64,000 nucleotides of DNA from Bacillota bacterium (GTDB lineage: Bacteria; Bacillota; Clostridia; Acetivibrionales; DSM-1351): positions 110,617-174,616 of the forward strand of contig JAEYHZ010000024.1 of NCBI GenBank assembly GCA_023409265.1, read 5' to 3'. The position numbers and the translations under genes are program-made. Below the pieces are notes generated by a model. That model did not search any database and was not told where the DNA came from. It saw only the letters and a program-made list of their open reading frames with translations. Shown here piece by piece: positions 1 through 9,176 of this stretch (the stretch's first letter is position 1; each line of letters opens with the position of its first letter).

Positions 1-324
1 TATTTCCTTTGACTTTTCCACTCTTTTAATGGCCTGCTCAAGGTTATCATTATAATCCCCCTTAAGTTTATTAACCAGTTCGGAGTCCCGATAGTGCATA
101 GTCATCTGCAGCTGCGCTTCCAGTGCCTGATAAAGATCCCTGTCAGCATTGACGATTTCATATGTACTGATGTGGGCTTCATCATAAAGATTATTTACAA
201 GCTCACCTGAAATACTTCTCATGTATACGACAGAGATTACTGTCGTAAGAATAATAGCAATTACAGGGATTAAAAGTACTGCAAGTATTTTGATGCCTAG
301 TTTGATGTTATTTAGTCTTAACAT
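1..324 (-). CDS. Methyl-accepting chemotaxis protein, N-terminal part (runs off the window)
   Basis: The reading frame stays open from the window edge to an ATG at 324 (108 codons). The product begins MLRLNNIKLGIKILAV and has one hydrophobic segment at about residues 10-32, followed by a charged, helical, extracellular-type segment. That is the usual start of a transmembrane chemoreceptor with a four-helix-bundle sensor. The signalling domain lies outside the window, so the family call is an inference; a histidine kinase or diguanylate cyclase with the same N-terminus is possible. An AAAGGAT ribosome site precedes the ATG. The start lies only 27 bp after the stop of the GGDEF/HD-GYP gene on the same strand, so the two are probably cotranscribed. 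Confidence 0.6.
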   Translation of the reverse strand, partial: MLRLNNIKLGIKILAVLLIPVIAIILTTVISVVYMRSISGELVNNLYDEAHISTYEIVNADRDLYQALEAQLQMTMHYRDSELVNKLKGDYNDNLEQAIKRVEKSKEI

Positions 325-351
325 AGATTCAATCCTTTCTGTTCTGTAATT

Positions 352-2799
352 TTAATTGATTATTTTCAGAGAGCTGATAAATAGCTCAACAATCTCAGGG
401 TCAAACTGTTTTCCTGAACAGTTCCTCAGTTCAATTACAGCCTCCTCCACCCCCATGGTACTTTTGTATAATCTTTCATGCGTCATTACATCAAAAGAAT
501 CTACGATGGATATTATCCTTGCCAGTTTAGGTATGTTTTTGCCTGACAGTCCATGAGGATAGCCCATACCGTCAAACCTTTCGTGATGGTAAAGTATATC
601 GTCGGCAATATGTGCCAGTTCAGGTGTAGCGGTTGCTATCCGGTAACCGATTTCAGTATGTTTTTTCATTGTTACCCATTCTTCATCGGTAAGTTTTCCG
701 GGTTTCATTAGAATAGATTCAGGTATACCTATTTTGCCTATATCATGTAAAGCACCCAGCAGAACAAGTTCATCCATTTCCTCATGAGTAAGACCCATTC
801 TGTTTCCAACCCTGACACACATTTTTCTTATCCTTTTAGTATGTTCAAGTGTTTCTATATGCTTTTCATTAAGAGTCTGCTCCAGAGAAGCAATTATACT
901 GCTTCTTGTGCTCCGGCTTTCCAGCAGCTTATGCCGGTACATCCTTTCCTCTGCCATTTTCAAGACGGTGTTTAGTGATAGAAGGTCTTTGCCTCTATTG
1001 GCATAACCCAATGTAATGCTGACTTTGATAGGAAAATTTTTAACTCTTTCGCAGGCTTTTTTTATGGATCTCATAAGATTCTCCACATATTCCTCACTCT
1101 TATCTCTGATATAAACAACGAATTCGTCACCACCCCATCTGGCCGGGATATCATCTTTTGAACAGCATTCCTTGAGAATAGTTCCTATAGTTTTAAGAAG
1201 CCTGTCCCCTTCCTGGTGTCCAAAGCTGTCGTTTATAAGCTTCAAACCGTTAACATCCCCCATAATGATCCAGGTATTTTCTGCTGAGTACCTTTCAGAC
1301 CGGGTCATTGTATCTTCGAGATACGCTCTGTTTTTCAAGCCTGTAACTATATCGGTCTGGCTAAGGAAAATGGATTCCTCCTTTAGTTTTTTACGTTCTG
1401 TTATATCTGAAATAGTACAAATAAAACGTATTGGAGCTCCTTCCTCGTCATACTGTACTACTTTACCCCTGACAACAATCCATAAAACCTCTTTGGATTT
1501 GTTAGCCACCCTGAATTCCACCCTTAAAAAGTCATTCTCTTTATTTATACATTGGCTAAAGGTATTCATGAACAGTTCTCTATCTTCCTCGTACAATATG
1601 CTTTGAAGACATCTGTCAAAATCTACGGTTCCTTTTATTTCATCATAACCCAGGTAATTAAGCCAGGTTGAGCTGATGTATACTTCATTGGCAACAAGAT
1701 TTGCATCAATATAACCGTCGTTTGTAGCTTCAAGGGTTAATTTGAACCTTTCCTTCAAAAGCTTCATTTCTTCATAGGATTCATCAAGCTTCTGAAGCAT
1801 ATTATTGGTAAGGAGGCCAAGTTCGGCAATTTCATCAGTACCCGGTATATTTATTCTGGCAGAGGTATCCCTTGTTTTTCCTACATTCCACATAAAATCA
1901 TGAAATCTTCTTAACCGGTTTGTAACCAGCTTATCGATCATTACTATACTTATAAAAGTTATTAGGAGCAATGCCAGAAAGAAAAAACTGCCGAAGTAAG
2001 TAACAGCTGTCATCCCATCATGATGGATATCTCTTCTCATAATCTGTACAAGCAGCAGTGATTCGCCTCCAAATATGTCTTTGAGCCGGGTATAGCTTAT
2101 TATATTCTCATTGTTTTCCTGAACCTGGAAACTTATATTATCGTATGTTAATTGCAAATACCCGGAATTTTTTACTTTTTCAAGATTTTTTGAGGAAACG
2201 ATCTGTAAATTTACTTGAAGCACCTCCTCCATATAACTTATGAAGGTCGGGTCCAAATATCTTCCCAACACAAGGTAACCGTCAGCAGGTCCAGTGCCAT
2301 CGGAGGTGGTAATAGGAGATACCGCTACAATCACATTTTTATTGCCGACTCTATATAAGCCTGAAAGGGGACCTTTTTTCCATACTGAAGGTGCCTTGAT
2401 ATTATCAAGCTTGAGAACGGAATAAAGATCGGAGCCTGACTCCGGTGTGTTCACCAAATCATATACAAGTCTAAAATCTTTGTCATAGTATAGTATAAAA
2501 TTCAGATCCATGGAATTAAGGATGTTTTGAGGCAGATTAACCTCAATATACCTGCTGTTTCTGTTCTGTATAAACTCATATGTATCGTCCCACTGGGACC
2601 AGTCAAGTGCTATATTCCTTAAAGCATCTTCATCCCTTTGCAAAACTGCCAAAGCCCTGTCATAGTTGTGTTTAGTTATTTCAAATTCCTGTTTCTCAAT
2701 ATAATTGATGATCAGAAACTTAAGTATAAACAGAGTAAGTAAAACTATTACCGCTGAACTCAGCCCAATAACAGAGAAAGCCTTCAATCTAATCTTCAT
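352..2799 (-). CDS. Membrane sensor with PAS, GGDEF and HD-GYP domains (c-di-GMP turnover)
   Basis: This 815-residue protein is predicted to both make and break cyclic di-GMP. From the N-terminus it has a membrane helix (about 6-30), an extracellular CHASE4-like sensor (about 40-255), a second helix (about 266-288), a HAMP-like linker, a PAS domain (about 350-470), a GGDEF domain with an intact GGDEF motif near residue 556, and an HD-GYP domain with the HD pair near 685 and the GYP motif near 746. No RxxD inhibitory site is visible before GGDEF, so product inhibition may be absent. I chose the ATG at 2799 because GGAGGGG sits just upstream; the longer reading from a TTG at 2817 would consume that ribosome site. 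It likely signals together with the downstream chemoreceptor. Confidence 0.9.
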   Translation of the reverse strand: MKIRLKAFSVIGLSSAVIVLLTLFILKFLIINYIEKQEFEITKHNYDRALAVLQRDEDALRNIALDWSQWDDTYEFIQNRNSRYIEVNLPQNILNSMDLNFILYYDKDFRLVYDLVNTPESGSDLYSVLKLDNIKAPSVWKKGPLSGLYRVGNKNVIVAVSPITTSDGTGPADGYLVLGRYLDPTFISYMEEVLQVNLQIVSSKNLEKVKNSGYLQLTYDNISFQVQENNENIISYTRLKDIFGGESLLLVQIMRRDIHHDGMTAVTYFGSFFFLALLLITFISIVMIDKLVTNRLRRFHDFMWNVGKTRDTSARINIPGTDEIAELGLLTNNMLQKLDESYEEMKLLKERFKLTLEATNDGYIDANLVANEVYISSTWLNYLGYDEIKGTVDFDRCLQSILYEEDRELFMNTFSQCINKENDFLRVEFRVANKSKEVLWIVVRGKVVQYDEEGAPIRFICTISDITERKKLKEESIFLSQTDIVTGLKNRAYLEDTMTRSERYSAENTWIIMGDVNGLKLINDSFGHQEGDRLLKTIGTILKECCSKDDIPARWGGDEFVVYIRDKSEEYVENLMRSIKKACERVKNFPIKVSITLGYANRGKDLLSLNTVLKMAEERMYRHKLLESRSTRSSIIASLEQTLNEKHIETLEHTKRIRKMCVRVGNRMGLTHEEMDELVLLGALHDIGKIGIPESILMKPGKLTDEEWVTMKKHTEIGYRIATATPELAHIADDILYHHERFDGMGYPHGLSGKNIPKLARIISIVDSFDVMTHERLYKSTMGVEEAVIELRNCSGKQFDPEIVELFISSLKIIN

Positions 2800-3069
2800 A
2801 GGCAAGCCCCTCCGCAAATTTTATTATATATTCAACAGCGTATGGCAGGGAATAAATAGTTAATACCATAATTCTACCTTTTTCAACAAATTTTTTTACA
2901 TGAAATAAGTATCATTTGCCTTTAAAAAACACTCCTTACTCCGCACCAAAAATTAAATTGAATTTTTTACTGGTAATTGTAAGACCATAAAAGTTATCCA
3001 GCCTTTTAAATGTTACATTTTTGAAGTATTATATTATATATGATTTCTGAAACCTGTTGGGGGATGCAA

Positions 3070-4152
3070 ATGTTCAATGCACTAATTGTCGACGATGACA
3101 GAGCAATCAGATATGAACTAAAAAAGTCACCTGCTTTTAAAAAAAATGATTTTCTGATAAAAGGTGAAGCAGGCGATGGTAAAGAAGCTCTGGAAAAAGT
3201 ACTTTTGTCTGATTTTGATATAGCTCTTGTTGATGTCAGAATGCCAAGAGCCAGTGGCATTCAATTTATCCAGGAACTGCGGAACAACGGTAATGATTTA
3301 TGTGTTGTTATTATCAGCGGCTCCGGTGACTATTCCTTTACAAGACAGGCTATCAAACTTGGAGCCTTTGATTACCTTCTTAAACCCATTAATGAAAAAG
3401 AACTTGATGAATTATTATATAATGCCAGGCTTTTCCTGGAGCAAAAAGGACAAAGCCGCCTATTGGTTGAGCATACCAATCGTCAACTGGTGGAAAGCCT
3501 GAAACTGCCCTACTCTGTACAGGACGAGCAGGAGCTTTTCAGGCTTTTAAAATGTAATTCAACCTCTGCAGTGACTTTTGCTGAAAATCTTGCACTCAGA
3601 TTAAGTGAATTTTATGAGGAAGATGCTTTTAAAATATCAATTATTCTTGAAAATAGTTTGGAAAACCTCTGCCGGATGCTTCTATCTGAAATGCCCTGGC
3701 TGAAAAACCTGCAGTTTGGCTGCAGCAAGCTCTCACTCAAGCAGTCGGAAAATATCCAAATGATTATTGAAAGCTTTTTAAACAATGTAAAGGATTTGTC
3801 GGATTTTTTAAAAAAATTGCATATTAACCCCACAAACCCAGTAGTGAAGCTATTATGTGAATATTTTATCACTAACGTGGAAGGAAAAACAACTCTTGAA
3901 GAAGCAGCCAGGTCTTTAAATTACAGCAGCAAGTATCTGGGAAAGGTTTTTAAGGAGATTACAGGAGAAAGCATTGTTGACTACATTACAAAGGTCAAAA
4001 TGGAAAGGGCCAAAACCCTTGTTTTATCCGGTAAATATAAAACTTACGAAATAAGTGATATTATTGGATATAAGAATACAGATTACTTTACTAGGTTATT
4101 TAAGGAGTACCATGGTTTGACCCCTTTGGAGTTCAAAAGATTATCCAGATAA
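3070..4152 (+). CDS. Response regulator with receiver and AraC-type DNA-binding domains (YesN-like)
   Basis: The N-terminal receiver (about 1-120) has the acidic cluster in LIVDDD, the likely phosphorylated Asp55 in ALVDVRMP, and the conserved Lys in LLKPI. The C-terminal 100 residues are an AraC double helix-turn-helix ending TPLEFKR. This is the YesN layout, usually paired with a YesM-type kinase that controls sugar uptake genes. No YesM lies next to it; the nearest kinases are the receiver-kinase on the opposite strand and the hybrid kinase downstream. GGGGG at 3059-3063 supports the ATG at 3070 (or 3064) over the ATG at 3040. Its 3' end overlaps the convergent kinase gene by 12 bp. Confidence 0.88.
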   Translation: MFNALIVDDDRAIRYELKKSPAFKKNDFLIKGEAGDGKEALEKVLLSDFDIALVDVRMPRASGIQFIQELRNNGNDLCVVIISGSGDYSFTRQAIKLGAFDYLLKPINEKELDELLYNARLFLEQKGQSRLLVEHTNRQLVESLKLPYSVQDEQELFRLLKCNSTSAVTFAENLALRLSEFYEEDAFKISIILENSLENLCRMLLSEMPWLKNLQFGCSKLSLKQSENIQMIIESFLNNVKDLSDFLKKLHINPTNPVVKLLCEYFITNVEGKTTLEEAARSLNYSSKYLGKVFKEITGESIVDYITKVKMERAKTLVLSGKYKTYEISDIIGYKNTDYFTRLFKEYHGLTPLEFKRLSR

Positions 4153-5247
4153 ATTTCCTACTTCTATTTCTACCGGCAGGGTAAAATAAACGGTTGCTCC
4201 CTTATCCACTTCGGCGGTAATCCATACTTTTCCACCATGCCGGTTTATGACCTTTTTGACAATTGAAAGACCTATTCCGGTACCTTCAAACTCTGTTTTG
4301 GAATGCAGCCTTACAAAAGAATTGAAGATATTTTCTGCATAATTCATGTCAAAGCCGACTCCATTGTCTTGTACCCAAAATAAGTATTCATCCGCATTCT
4401 TTTTGCATTCCAAATTAATAATGGATACTTTTCTGCCTTGTGAATACTTAACCGAGTTAGAGAATATATTGATCAATACTTGTTCCAGCAGCAGTTTATC
4501 TCCATGCACAACAGGCAGTTCGGATTTATGAAATACTATTTCCTGTTGAGGATAAGCCTTTTTTATTTTCTCGATTGCTTCCCTGGCAAGACTATCCATG
4601 CTTACCTGGGAAGTGTCTACAGGGGAACCCGTCAATTTTGCAAGCTCTGCATATTTTTCTATAAGCTTTACTGTTTCACCTGTTTTTTCTGAAATTATAT
4701 CCAGCAGTTCATTAATCTCTTCCTGATTGCCTGTGCCTACAGCTTCTCTTAAAAATCCTGTGAGCTTGCTTATGGACCATATAGGAGCTTTCAAGTCATG
4801 GGATATCATATGATTGAAGCTCTCGATATCATTATAGGCTTCAATGAGCTTGTCGGTCCGCTTTTTGAGCTTAAGGTGAGTATCTATTCTTGCCATCAAT
4901 TCTCTGCAATTCACCGGCTTCGATACGTAGTCCTGAGCACCGGCTTCAAAGCCCCTAACTATATTTTCACAATCATTTACAGCTGTCAAAAATATTATGG
5001 GAATTGCTTGGTACAGAGGATCATTTTTTAGCTTTGAGCACAGTTCAAAACCACCTATTTCAGGCATTACCACATCCAGCAGAATAAGATCAGGAATTCC
5101 CATTTTTAACGCTTCGAAGGTTAACTTTGATTTTGTGACAGCCCTGACTCCATAATTCCTCTTTTTAATTATTGCTGCAACCAAATGGATATGTTCAGGA
5201 CTATCGTCAATAATTAATATTTCAGGATTTTTATTTATATATTTCAA
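4141..5247 (-). CDS. Receiver-histidine kinase (response regulator fused to HisKA and HATPase)
   Basis: This 368-residue protein is probably soluble, since no membrane segment is visible. It has an N-terminal receiver with likely phospho-acceptor Asp58 (LILLDVVMP) and Lys in VSKPV, then a HisKA domain with His150 in the motif SHDLKAP, then a HATPase domain with N, G1 (DNGVGF) and G2 (GTGIGLSI) boxes. The inverted order, receiver before kinase, is typical of relay proteins that take phosphate from a partner kinase or serve as light- or redox-linked sensors. It converges on the AraC-type response regulator with a 12-bp overlap and is divergent from the hybrid kinase at 5363. Confidence 0.87.
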   Translation of the reverse strand: MKYINKNPEILIIDDSPEHIHLVAAIIKKRNYGVRAVTKSKLTFEALKMGIPDLILLDVVMPEIGGFELCSKLKNDPLYQAIPIIFLTAVNDCENIVRGFEAGAQDYVSKPVNCRELMARIDTHLKLKKRTDKLIEAYNDIESFNHMISHDLKAPIWSISKLTGFLREAVGTGNQEEINELLDIISEKTGETVKLIEKYAELAKLTGSPVDTSQVSMDSLAREAIEKIKKAYPQQEIVFHKSELPVVHGDKLLLEQVLINIFSNSVKYSQGRKVSIINLECKKNADEYLFWVQDNGVGFDMNYAENIFNSFVRLHSKTEFEGTGIGLSIVKKVINRHGGKVWITAEVDKGATVYFTLPVEIEVGNLSG

Positions 5248-5362
5248 GAGAGCTTTAACCCCCTAAGACTTTTTAATATAATAGTATTATACCTAATAAA
5301 CAAAAATAGTACCATTACGTAAACTTTCCAGCTTTTTATACTGCAATGATCGGAGAACACAT

Positions 5363-8335
5363 ATGCACAAATCCACTCTTATCCTGATACATGTAATAGC
5401 CGTATCACTATTCGCTTTAACCTTGCTGCTTATTGGTTATTTAAAGTCAAAGAGAAGAGTCTCAGAAAAAACCGCCCACCTGAATGCAACACTGAATGCT
5501 CTGCCCGATATGCTTTTTGAGTTGGATATTACAGGTAAATGTCTTGATTACAGGGCTCCGTCACCTGACATTAGGTATCAGCATCCCCATACATTTATCG
5601 GTAAAAATATAAATGAGATTTTATCACCGGATATTTTGGAGAAAATAAAAACTACAATGGACGGAGCATTAAAAGGCAATAAAAAAATAGGAGAGCCCTT
5701 TCCAATTGATCACTCGCAGGGAGGAGTACATTGGTACGAAGTTTCCATTTCGGTAAAGGAAAAGGCAAACAAAAAGAAGACTTTTATTGTCCTGGTAAGG
5801 GACATCACCGCCCGGAAGGAGGCTGAACTGGCTTTACAGGACCGTGAAAAGAGGCTTAGATTTGCAGCAAAGGCCGGAAATATAGGCATATGGGACTTTA
5901 ATTCCATAACAGGTAAAGCTACTATTCTTTACGATCTAACTGGAGTAGAATATCCAGAAGCTTTTTCCAAAGTTGAATTTATCAAGTTTGTCCACCCTGA
6001 TGATCAGGAACTGATCCAACAACAATTCCGAGGCTTTATCAGCGGCAGCCTTGAGGTATTCGATGTTACCTGCCGTATGAATGCTCCGGGACTTGGCTGG
6101 CAGTGGATGTCGGTATCCGGTCTGGCCCTCGAAAGAGATGCCGCCGGGAAAGTTCTCAAAGTAGCAGGATATATTAGAAATGTAACAAGGCAGATGCAGG
6201 TCCAGGCTGAGCTAATAGAGGCTAAAACGGCTGCTGAAGCTGCCAGTCAGGCCAAAAGTGAATTTATTGCTAATATGAGCCATGAAATAAGAACACCTCT
6301 AAATGCCATTATCGGGTTGGGAAATATTCTAATGCAATCCGGTATAAATCTGAAGCAATATGACTATCTTCAAAAAATACAGTATTCCGCGGAAAGTCTT
6401 TTAACCATAGTCAATGATGTCCTGGATTTTTCCAGAGCAGAAAAGCAGAAAACCGACCTTAAGGAAGAACTATTCGATATATACGAGCTTGTTAACAGGA
6501 CGGCTAATATATTATACGGCTGTATCAAGGCAAAAAGCCTTGAATTAAAGATAGATATGTCCGGGGAGCTGCCGTTATTTTTTATAGGTGATCGCGGCCG
6601 TTTAACCCAGGTACTTCTCAATCTGGTAGGTAATGCAGTGAAGTTCACCGAGAAGGGCTTTATATCTATAAAGGTATCCCTGTCAGAGGGCAGTTCAGAT
6701 ATGAGAAATGTTAAATTCAGTATAAGTGATTCAGGCATCGGAATAACGCCGGAACAAAAGGCCAGGTTATTTATTCCATTTTCCCAGGGTGACCCCAGTA
6801 TCTCTAAAATCTATGGTGGTGCAGGTTTAGGCCTTGTAATATGCAAGAGCATTATAGAAAGAATGAGTGGGAACATAGAACTTGAAAGCCGGCCGGGAGA
6901 AGGAAGCAGTTTTACCTTCACAGTTTTATTAAAGCCGTCCGCTGAACAAACAAGTGCAAAGCACAACCTCGCTGGTTTGAAAGCTGTCCTTATGATAAAT
7001 ACTGAGGTTTTGCGGTCACATCTCATGAAGCTGCTGCATCAAATGGGGATTGATACTGTAACCGTTGTCCAGGATGGAAATCAAGAGGTTTTCAAGGGGG
7101 CCGGCTATATCTTTTTTGAGCCGGGATTTATTAATTTAGACTCATTTGCCGGGTTGTCCGGCAAAACAGCAAAACTCGTAGCTGTAGGTACTTTTAATAC
7201 TCCCGGGCAGGATACCTTGCAGCTGGCCTACCCCTTCGGTTTTAACCAGCTATACAGTACTCTGACGGAACATACGCACCAAAAGTGTCTCTCCCCCTCA
7301 TGCAGCATACTCATTGTTGATGATAATGAAATAAATCTGACTGTAGCCGAAGAAACTCTTAAAGGCTCCGGATTCACCACAGACAGAGCTTACAGCGGTC
7401 AGCAGGCTCTGGACAAGCTGGAACAGGAAACCTACGACATAATAATGATGGATCTTCATATGCCTGTAATGGACGGAATTGAAACCTCAAGAAGGATAAG
7501 GAACCTGCAGCTCGGTTTCAGACCAGTTATTATTGCACTGACTGCCGATATTAATGAAGATATGAAGGAAAAAGCTCTTAACAGCTGGTTTGACGACTAT
7601 GTAACCAAACCATACCAGCCTGATAAGCTGATTTCACTACTTCAAAAGTGGTCCCGGCATAAAACAACCGAAGACGTTTCCAGTGAGCCTGCTGCCCATT
7701 CCCTGAAGTTGCTCCCCTCCTCCCTGCCAGGGCTTGACATTTCCTCCGGCCTTGCAAGGCTTAATGGCAGTGATGCAGCTTATTTAAATATTTTGGATCT
7801 GTTTTTGAAGAATGAGAAAGGATTAATCAAAAATTTAAAGCAAGCCCTTGAACAAAAGGATACGGAAGCAGCTAAAATCTTATGTCATACCCTGAAGGGA
7901 GTTTCGGCAAATCTGGGAGCTCAGGACTTATCAACTGCTGCTGCAGCATTTGAACAAAAGCTCAAGACAGCTGAATCCGACGGGCTTACCCGGATAGATA
8001 TGTCTTCCCTGGAGCAGAATTTTTACTTAACCTATTCTACCGCTGAAGCACTTGTTAACAAGTTCAGGCCCCTGTTCGAAGCGGACCTGACTACAAAGCC
8101 TTTATCTTCAGGTACTGTCCCCGGGGAACAGCTTAACAAAATAGATGCCTTGATATTACTGTCCAAAAGATATGATATTAAGGCCTATGAAAAATTTGTT
8201 GAAGCAAAGAATTATTTAGTCGGCAAATATGGCGAAGAGCAGGTTCAAGCACTACAGGAAGCCCTGGACCAGATGAACTGGGAGGCCGTTCTGGAAATAC
8301 TGAATGCCCTGAAAAACAACGGGTGTAAAGCTTGA
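5363..8335 (+). CDS. Hybrid sensor histidine kinase, PAS-PAS-HisKA-HATPase-REC-HPt (BarA-like layout)
   Basis: This 990-residue membrane kinase carries a full phosphorelay. One membrane helix (about 8-27) is followed by two PAS domains (about 40-150 and 165-280), HisKA with His307 in NMSHEIRTP, and HATPase with DSGIGI and GAGLGL boxes. A degenerate receiver-like stretch (about 530-630) has no phospho-Asp. A true receiver with Asp697 (MMDLHMP) and a C-terminal HPt domain with His842 (CHTLKGVSANLG) follow. The phosphate could pass on to the nearby AraC-type regulator, but that pairing is only a guess from position. GGAG eight bases before the ATG supports the start. The stop codon lies inside the terminator hairpin. 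Confidence 0.92.
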   Translation: MHKSTLILIHVIAVSLFALTLLLIGYLKSKRRVSEKTAHLNATLNALPDMLFELDITGKCLDYRAPSPDIRYQHPHTFIGKNINEILSPDILEKIKTTMDGALKGNKKIGEPFPIDHSQGGVHWYEVSISVKEKANKKKTFIVLVRDITARKEAELALQDREKRLRFAAKAGNIGIWDFNSITGKATILYDLTGVEYPEAFSKVEFIKFVHPDDQELIQQQFRGFISGSLEVFDVTCRMNAPGLGWQWMSVSGLALERDAAGKVLKVAGYIRNVTRQMQVQAELIEAKTAAEAASQAKSEFIANMSHEIRTPLNAIIGLGNILMQSGINLKQYDYLQKIQYSAESLLTIVNDVLDFSRAEKQKTDLKEELFDIYELVNRTANILYGCIKAKSLELKIDMSGELPLFFIGDRGRLTQVLLNLVGNAVKFTEKGFISIKVSLSEGSSDMRNVKFSISDSGIGITPEQKARLFIPFSQGDPSISKIYGGAGLGLVICKSIIERMSGNIELESRPGEGSSFTFTVLLKPSAEQTSAKHNLAGLKAVLMINTEVLRSHLMKLLHQMGIDTVTVVQDGNQEVFKGAGYIFFEPGFINLDSFAGLSGKTAKLVAVGTFNTPGQDTLQLAYPFGFNQLYSTLTEHTHQKCLSPSCSILIVDDNEINLTVAEETLKGSGFTTDRAYSGQQALDKLEQETYDIIMMDLHMPVMDGIETSRRIRNLQLGFRPVIIALTADINEDMKEKALNSWFDDYVTKPYQPDKLISLLQKWSRHKTTEDVSSEPAAHSLKLLPSSLPGLDISSGLARLNGSDAAYLNILDLFLKNEKGLIKNLKQALEQKDTEAAKILCHTLKGVSANLGAQDLSTAAAAFEQKLKTAESDGLTRIDMSSLEQNFYLTYSTAEALVNKFRPLFEADLTTKPLSSGTVPGEQLNKIDALILLSKRYDIKAYEKFVEAKNYLVGKYGEEQVQALQEALDQMNWEAVLEILNALKNNGCKA

Positions 8336-8358
8336 TGGGCTTTACACCCGTTGTTTTT
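8315..8358. terminator. Bidirectional intrinsic terminator
   Basis: A 17-bp perfect stem (8315-8331 with 8339-8355) has a short loop and a T-run on the plus strand and matching A-run on the other side. It ends both the hybrid kinase gene and the small minus-strand gene at 8360. The kinase stop codon sits within the loop. Confidence 0.9.
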
Positions 8359-8359
8359 G

Positions 8360-8479
8360 TCAGGAATTTTTGTTTGGATTATCTTTTTTATCATTTACCT
8401 TCTGACCCGCATTCGGAACCTGGCCTTCACTGGTTCTTACCCGGGATTTTCTTTGATCAGGCTGATCTTTTCTAGCCAT
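8360..8479 (-). CDS. Small hydrophilic protein, 39 residues, unknown function
   Basis: A short frame starts MARKDQPDQRKSRV and ends DNPNKNS. It has a near-consensus GGAGGT ribosome site at proper spacing and is followed directly by a bidirectional terminator, which together make it a credible gene. The product is very hydrophilic, rich in Lys, Arg, Asp, Asn and Gln, with no hydrophobic core, no Cys and no membrane segment. In composition it resembles minor small acid-soluble spore proteins such as SspP, but I see no motif that proves this. It lies between two convergent genes and appears to be its own transcription unit or the tail of the VOC gene transcript. Confidence 0.65.
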   Translation of the reverse strand: MARKDQPDQRKSRVRTSEGQVPNAGQKVNDKKDNPNKNS

Positions 8480-8554
8480 AAATGTTACCTCCAATTTTCA
8501 ATGGTGTAACTATTTTTAGCATAAATGAGAAAAAGAATACCCGTTGATCCGGTT

Positions 8555-8914
8555 TCACATATTCTCAACAAACTGAATTTTCATACCATTCGGGTCAGTT
8601 GTATAAAAGAACTTAACGTGGGGATTTGGCTGAAAAGGTCCTGTAACTGCATAACCTTTTTCCTTGACAAAAGACATGGTTTCATCCAGAGCTTTAACCT
8701 GAAAACCCATTGATATATCGGTCCCTAAATTAACCTTTTCAACTCCCTTGTTATAGATGAGTTCAACTTCGGTTCCACCTTCACCAAGAAAAGCTATATC
8801 CATATCAGTTCCAGATCCGAAGCGTCTGTTTAGAGGTAGTCCCAGTATTTCCTGATAAAACTTTAGAGATGCTTCCATATCAGTTACCTTAATTGTAGTC
8901 CACAAAAATTTCAT
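8555..8914 (-). CDS. VOC (glyoxalase/bleomycin-resistance) superfamily protein
   Basis: A 119-residue single-module vicinal-oxygen-chelate protein. It opens with the typical first strand and helix (FLWTTIKVTDMEASLKFYQE) and closes with the typical last strand FYTTDPNGMKIQFVE. Possible metal ligands include a Glu in the TEVELIY strand and the Glu of QFVE; the first-strand His of true glyoxalase I is replaced (TIKV). The substrate cannot be told. Family members are lyases, dioxygenases or drug-binding proteins, normally working as dimers. GGAGTG precedes the ATG. The 39-residue gene lies 75 bp downstream on the same strand. Confidence 0.85.
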   Translation of the reverse strand: MKFLWTTIKVTDMEASLKFYQEILGLPLNRRFGSGTDMDIAFLGEGGTEVELIYNKGVEKVNLGTDISMGFQVKALDETMSFVKEKGYAVTGPFQPNPHVKFFYTTDPNGMKIQFVENM

Positions 8915-9176
8915 AATATCACTCCTGCTTTTTATTTAATAGATCAAATTGCTTTTTATCCTGAACTGCTGTAATTATTTTACCTTAAAAATTGATTATT
9001 ATCTACCAAAAAAGATTCCGGCACTTCATAGTTCCCTTCAGGTATTTGTCACTTTTGCTGAATAAAAGAAAAAATCAATCAGATTCAGTAATAAAAAGTA
9101 AATAGGACTGTGGTACAATTTTACTTAGAAGGTTTTGTATGCTAAAATTTTCTTATAAAATACTAGGGGGTAGTGT

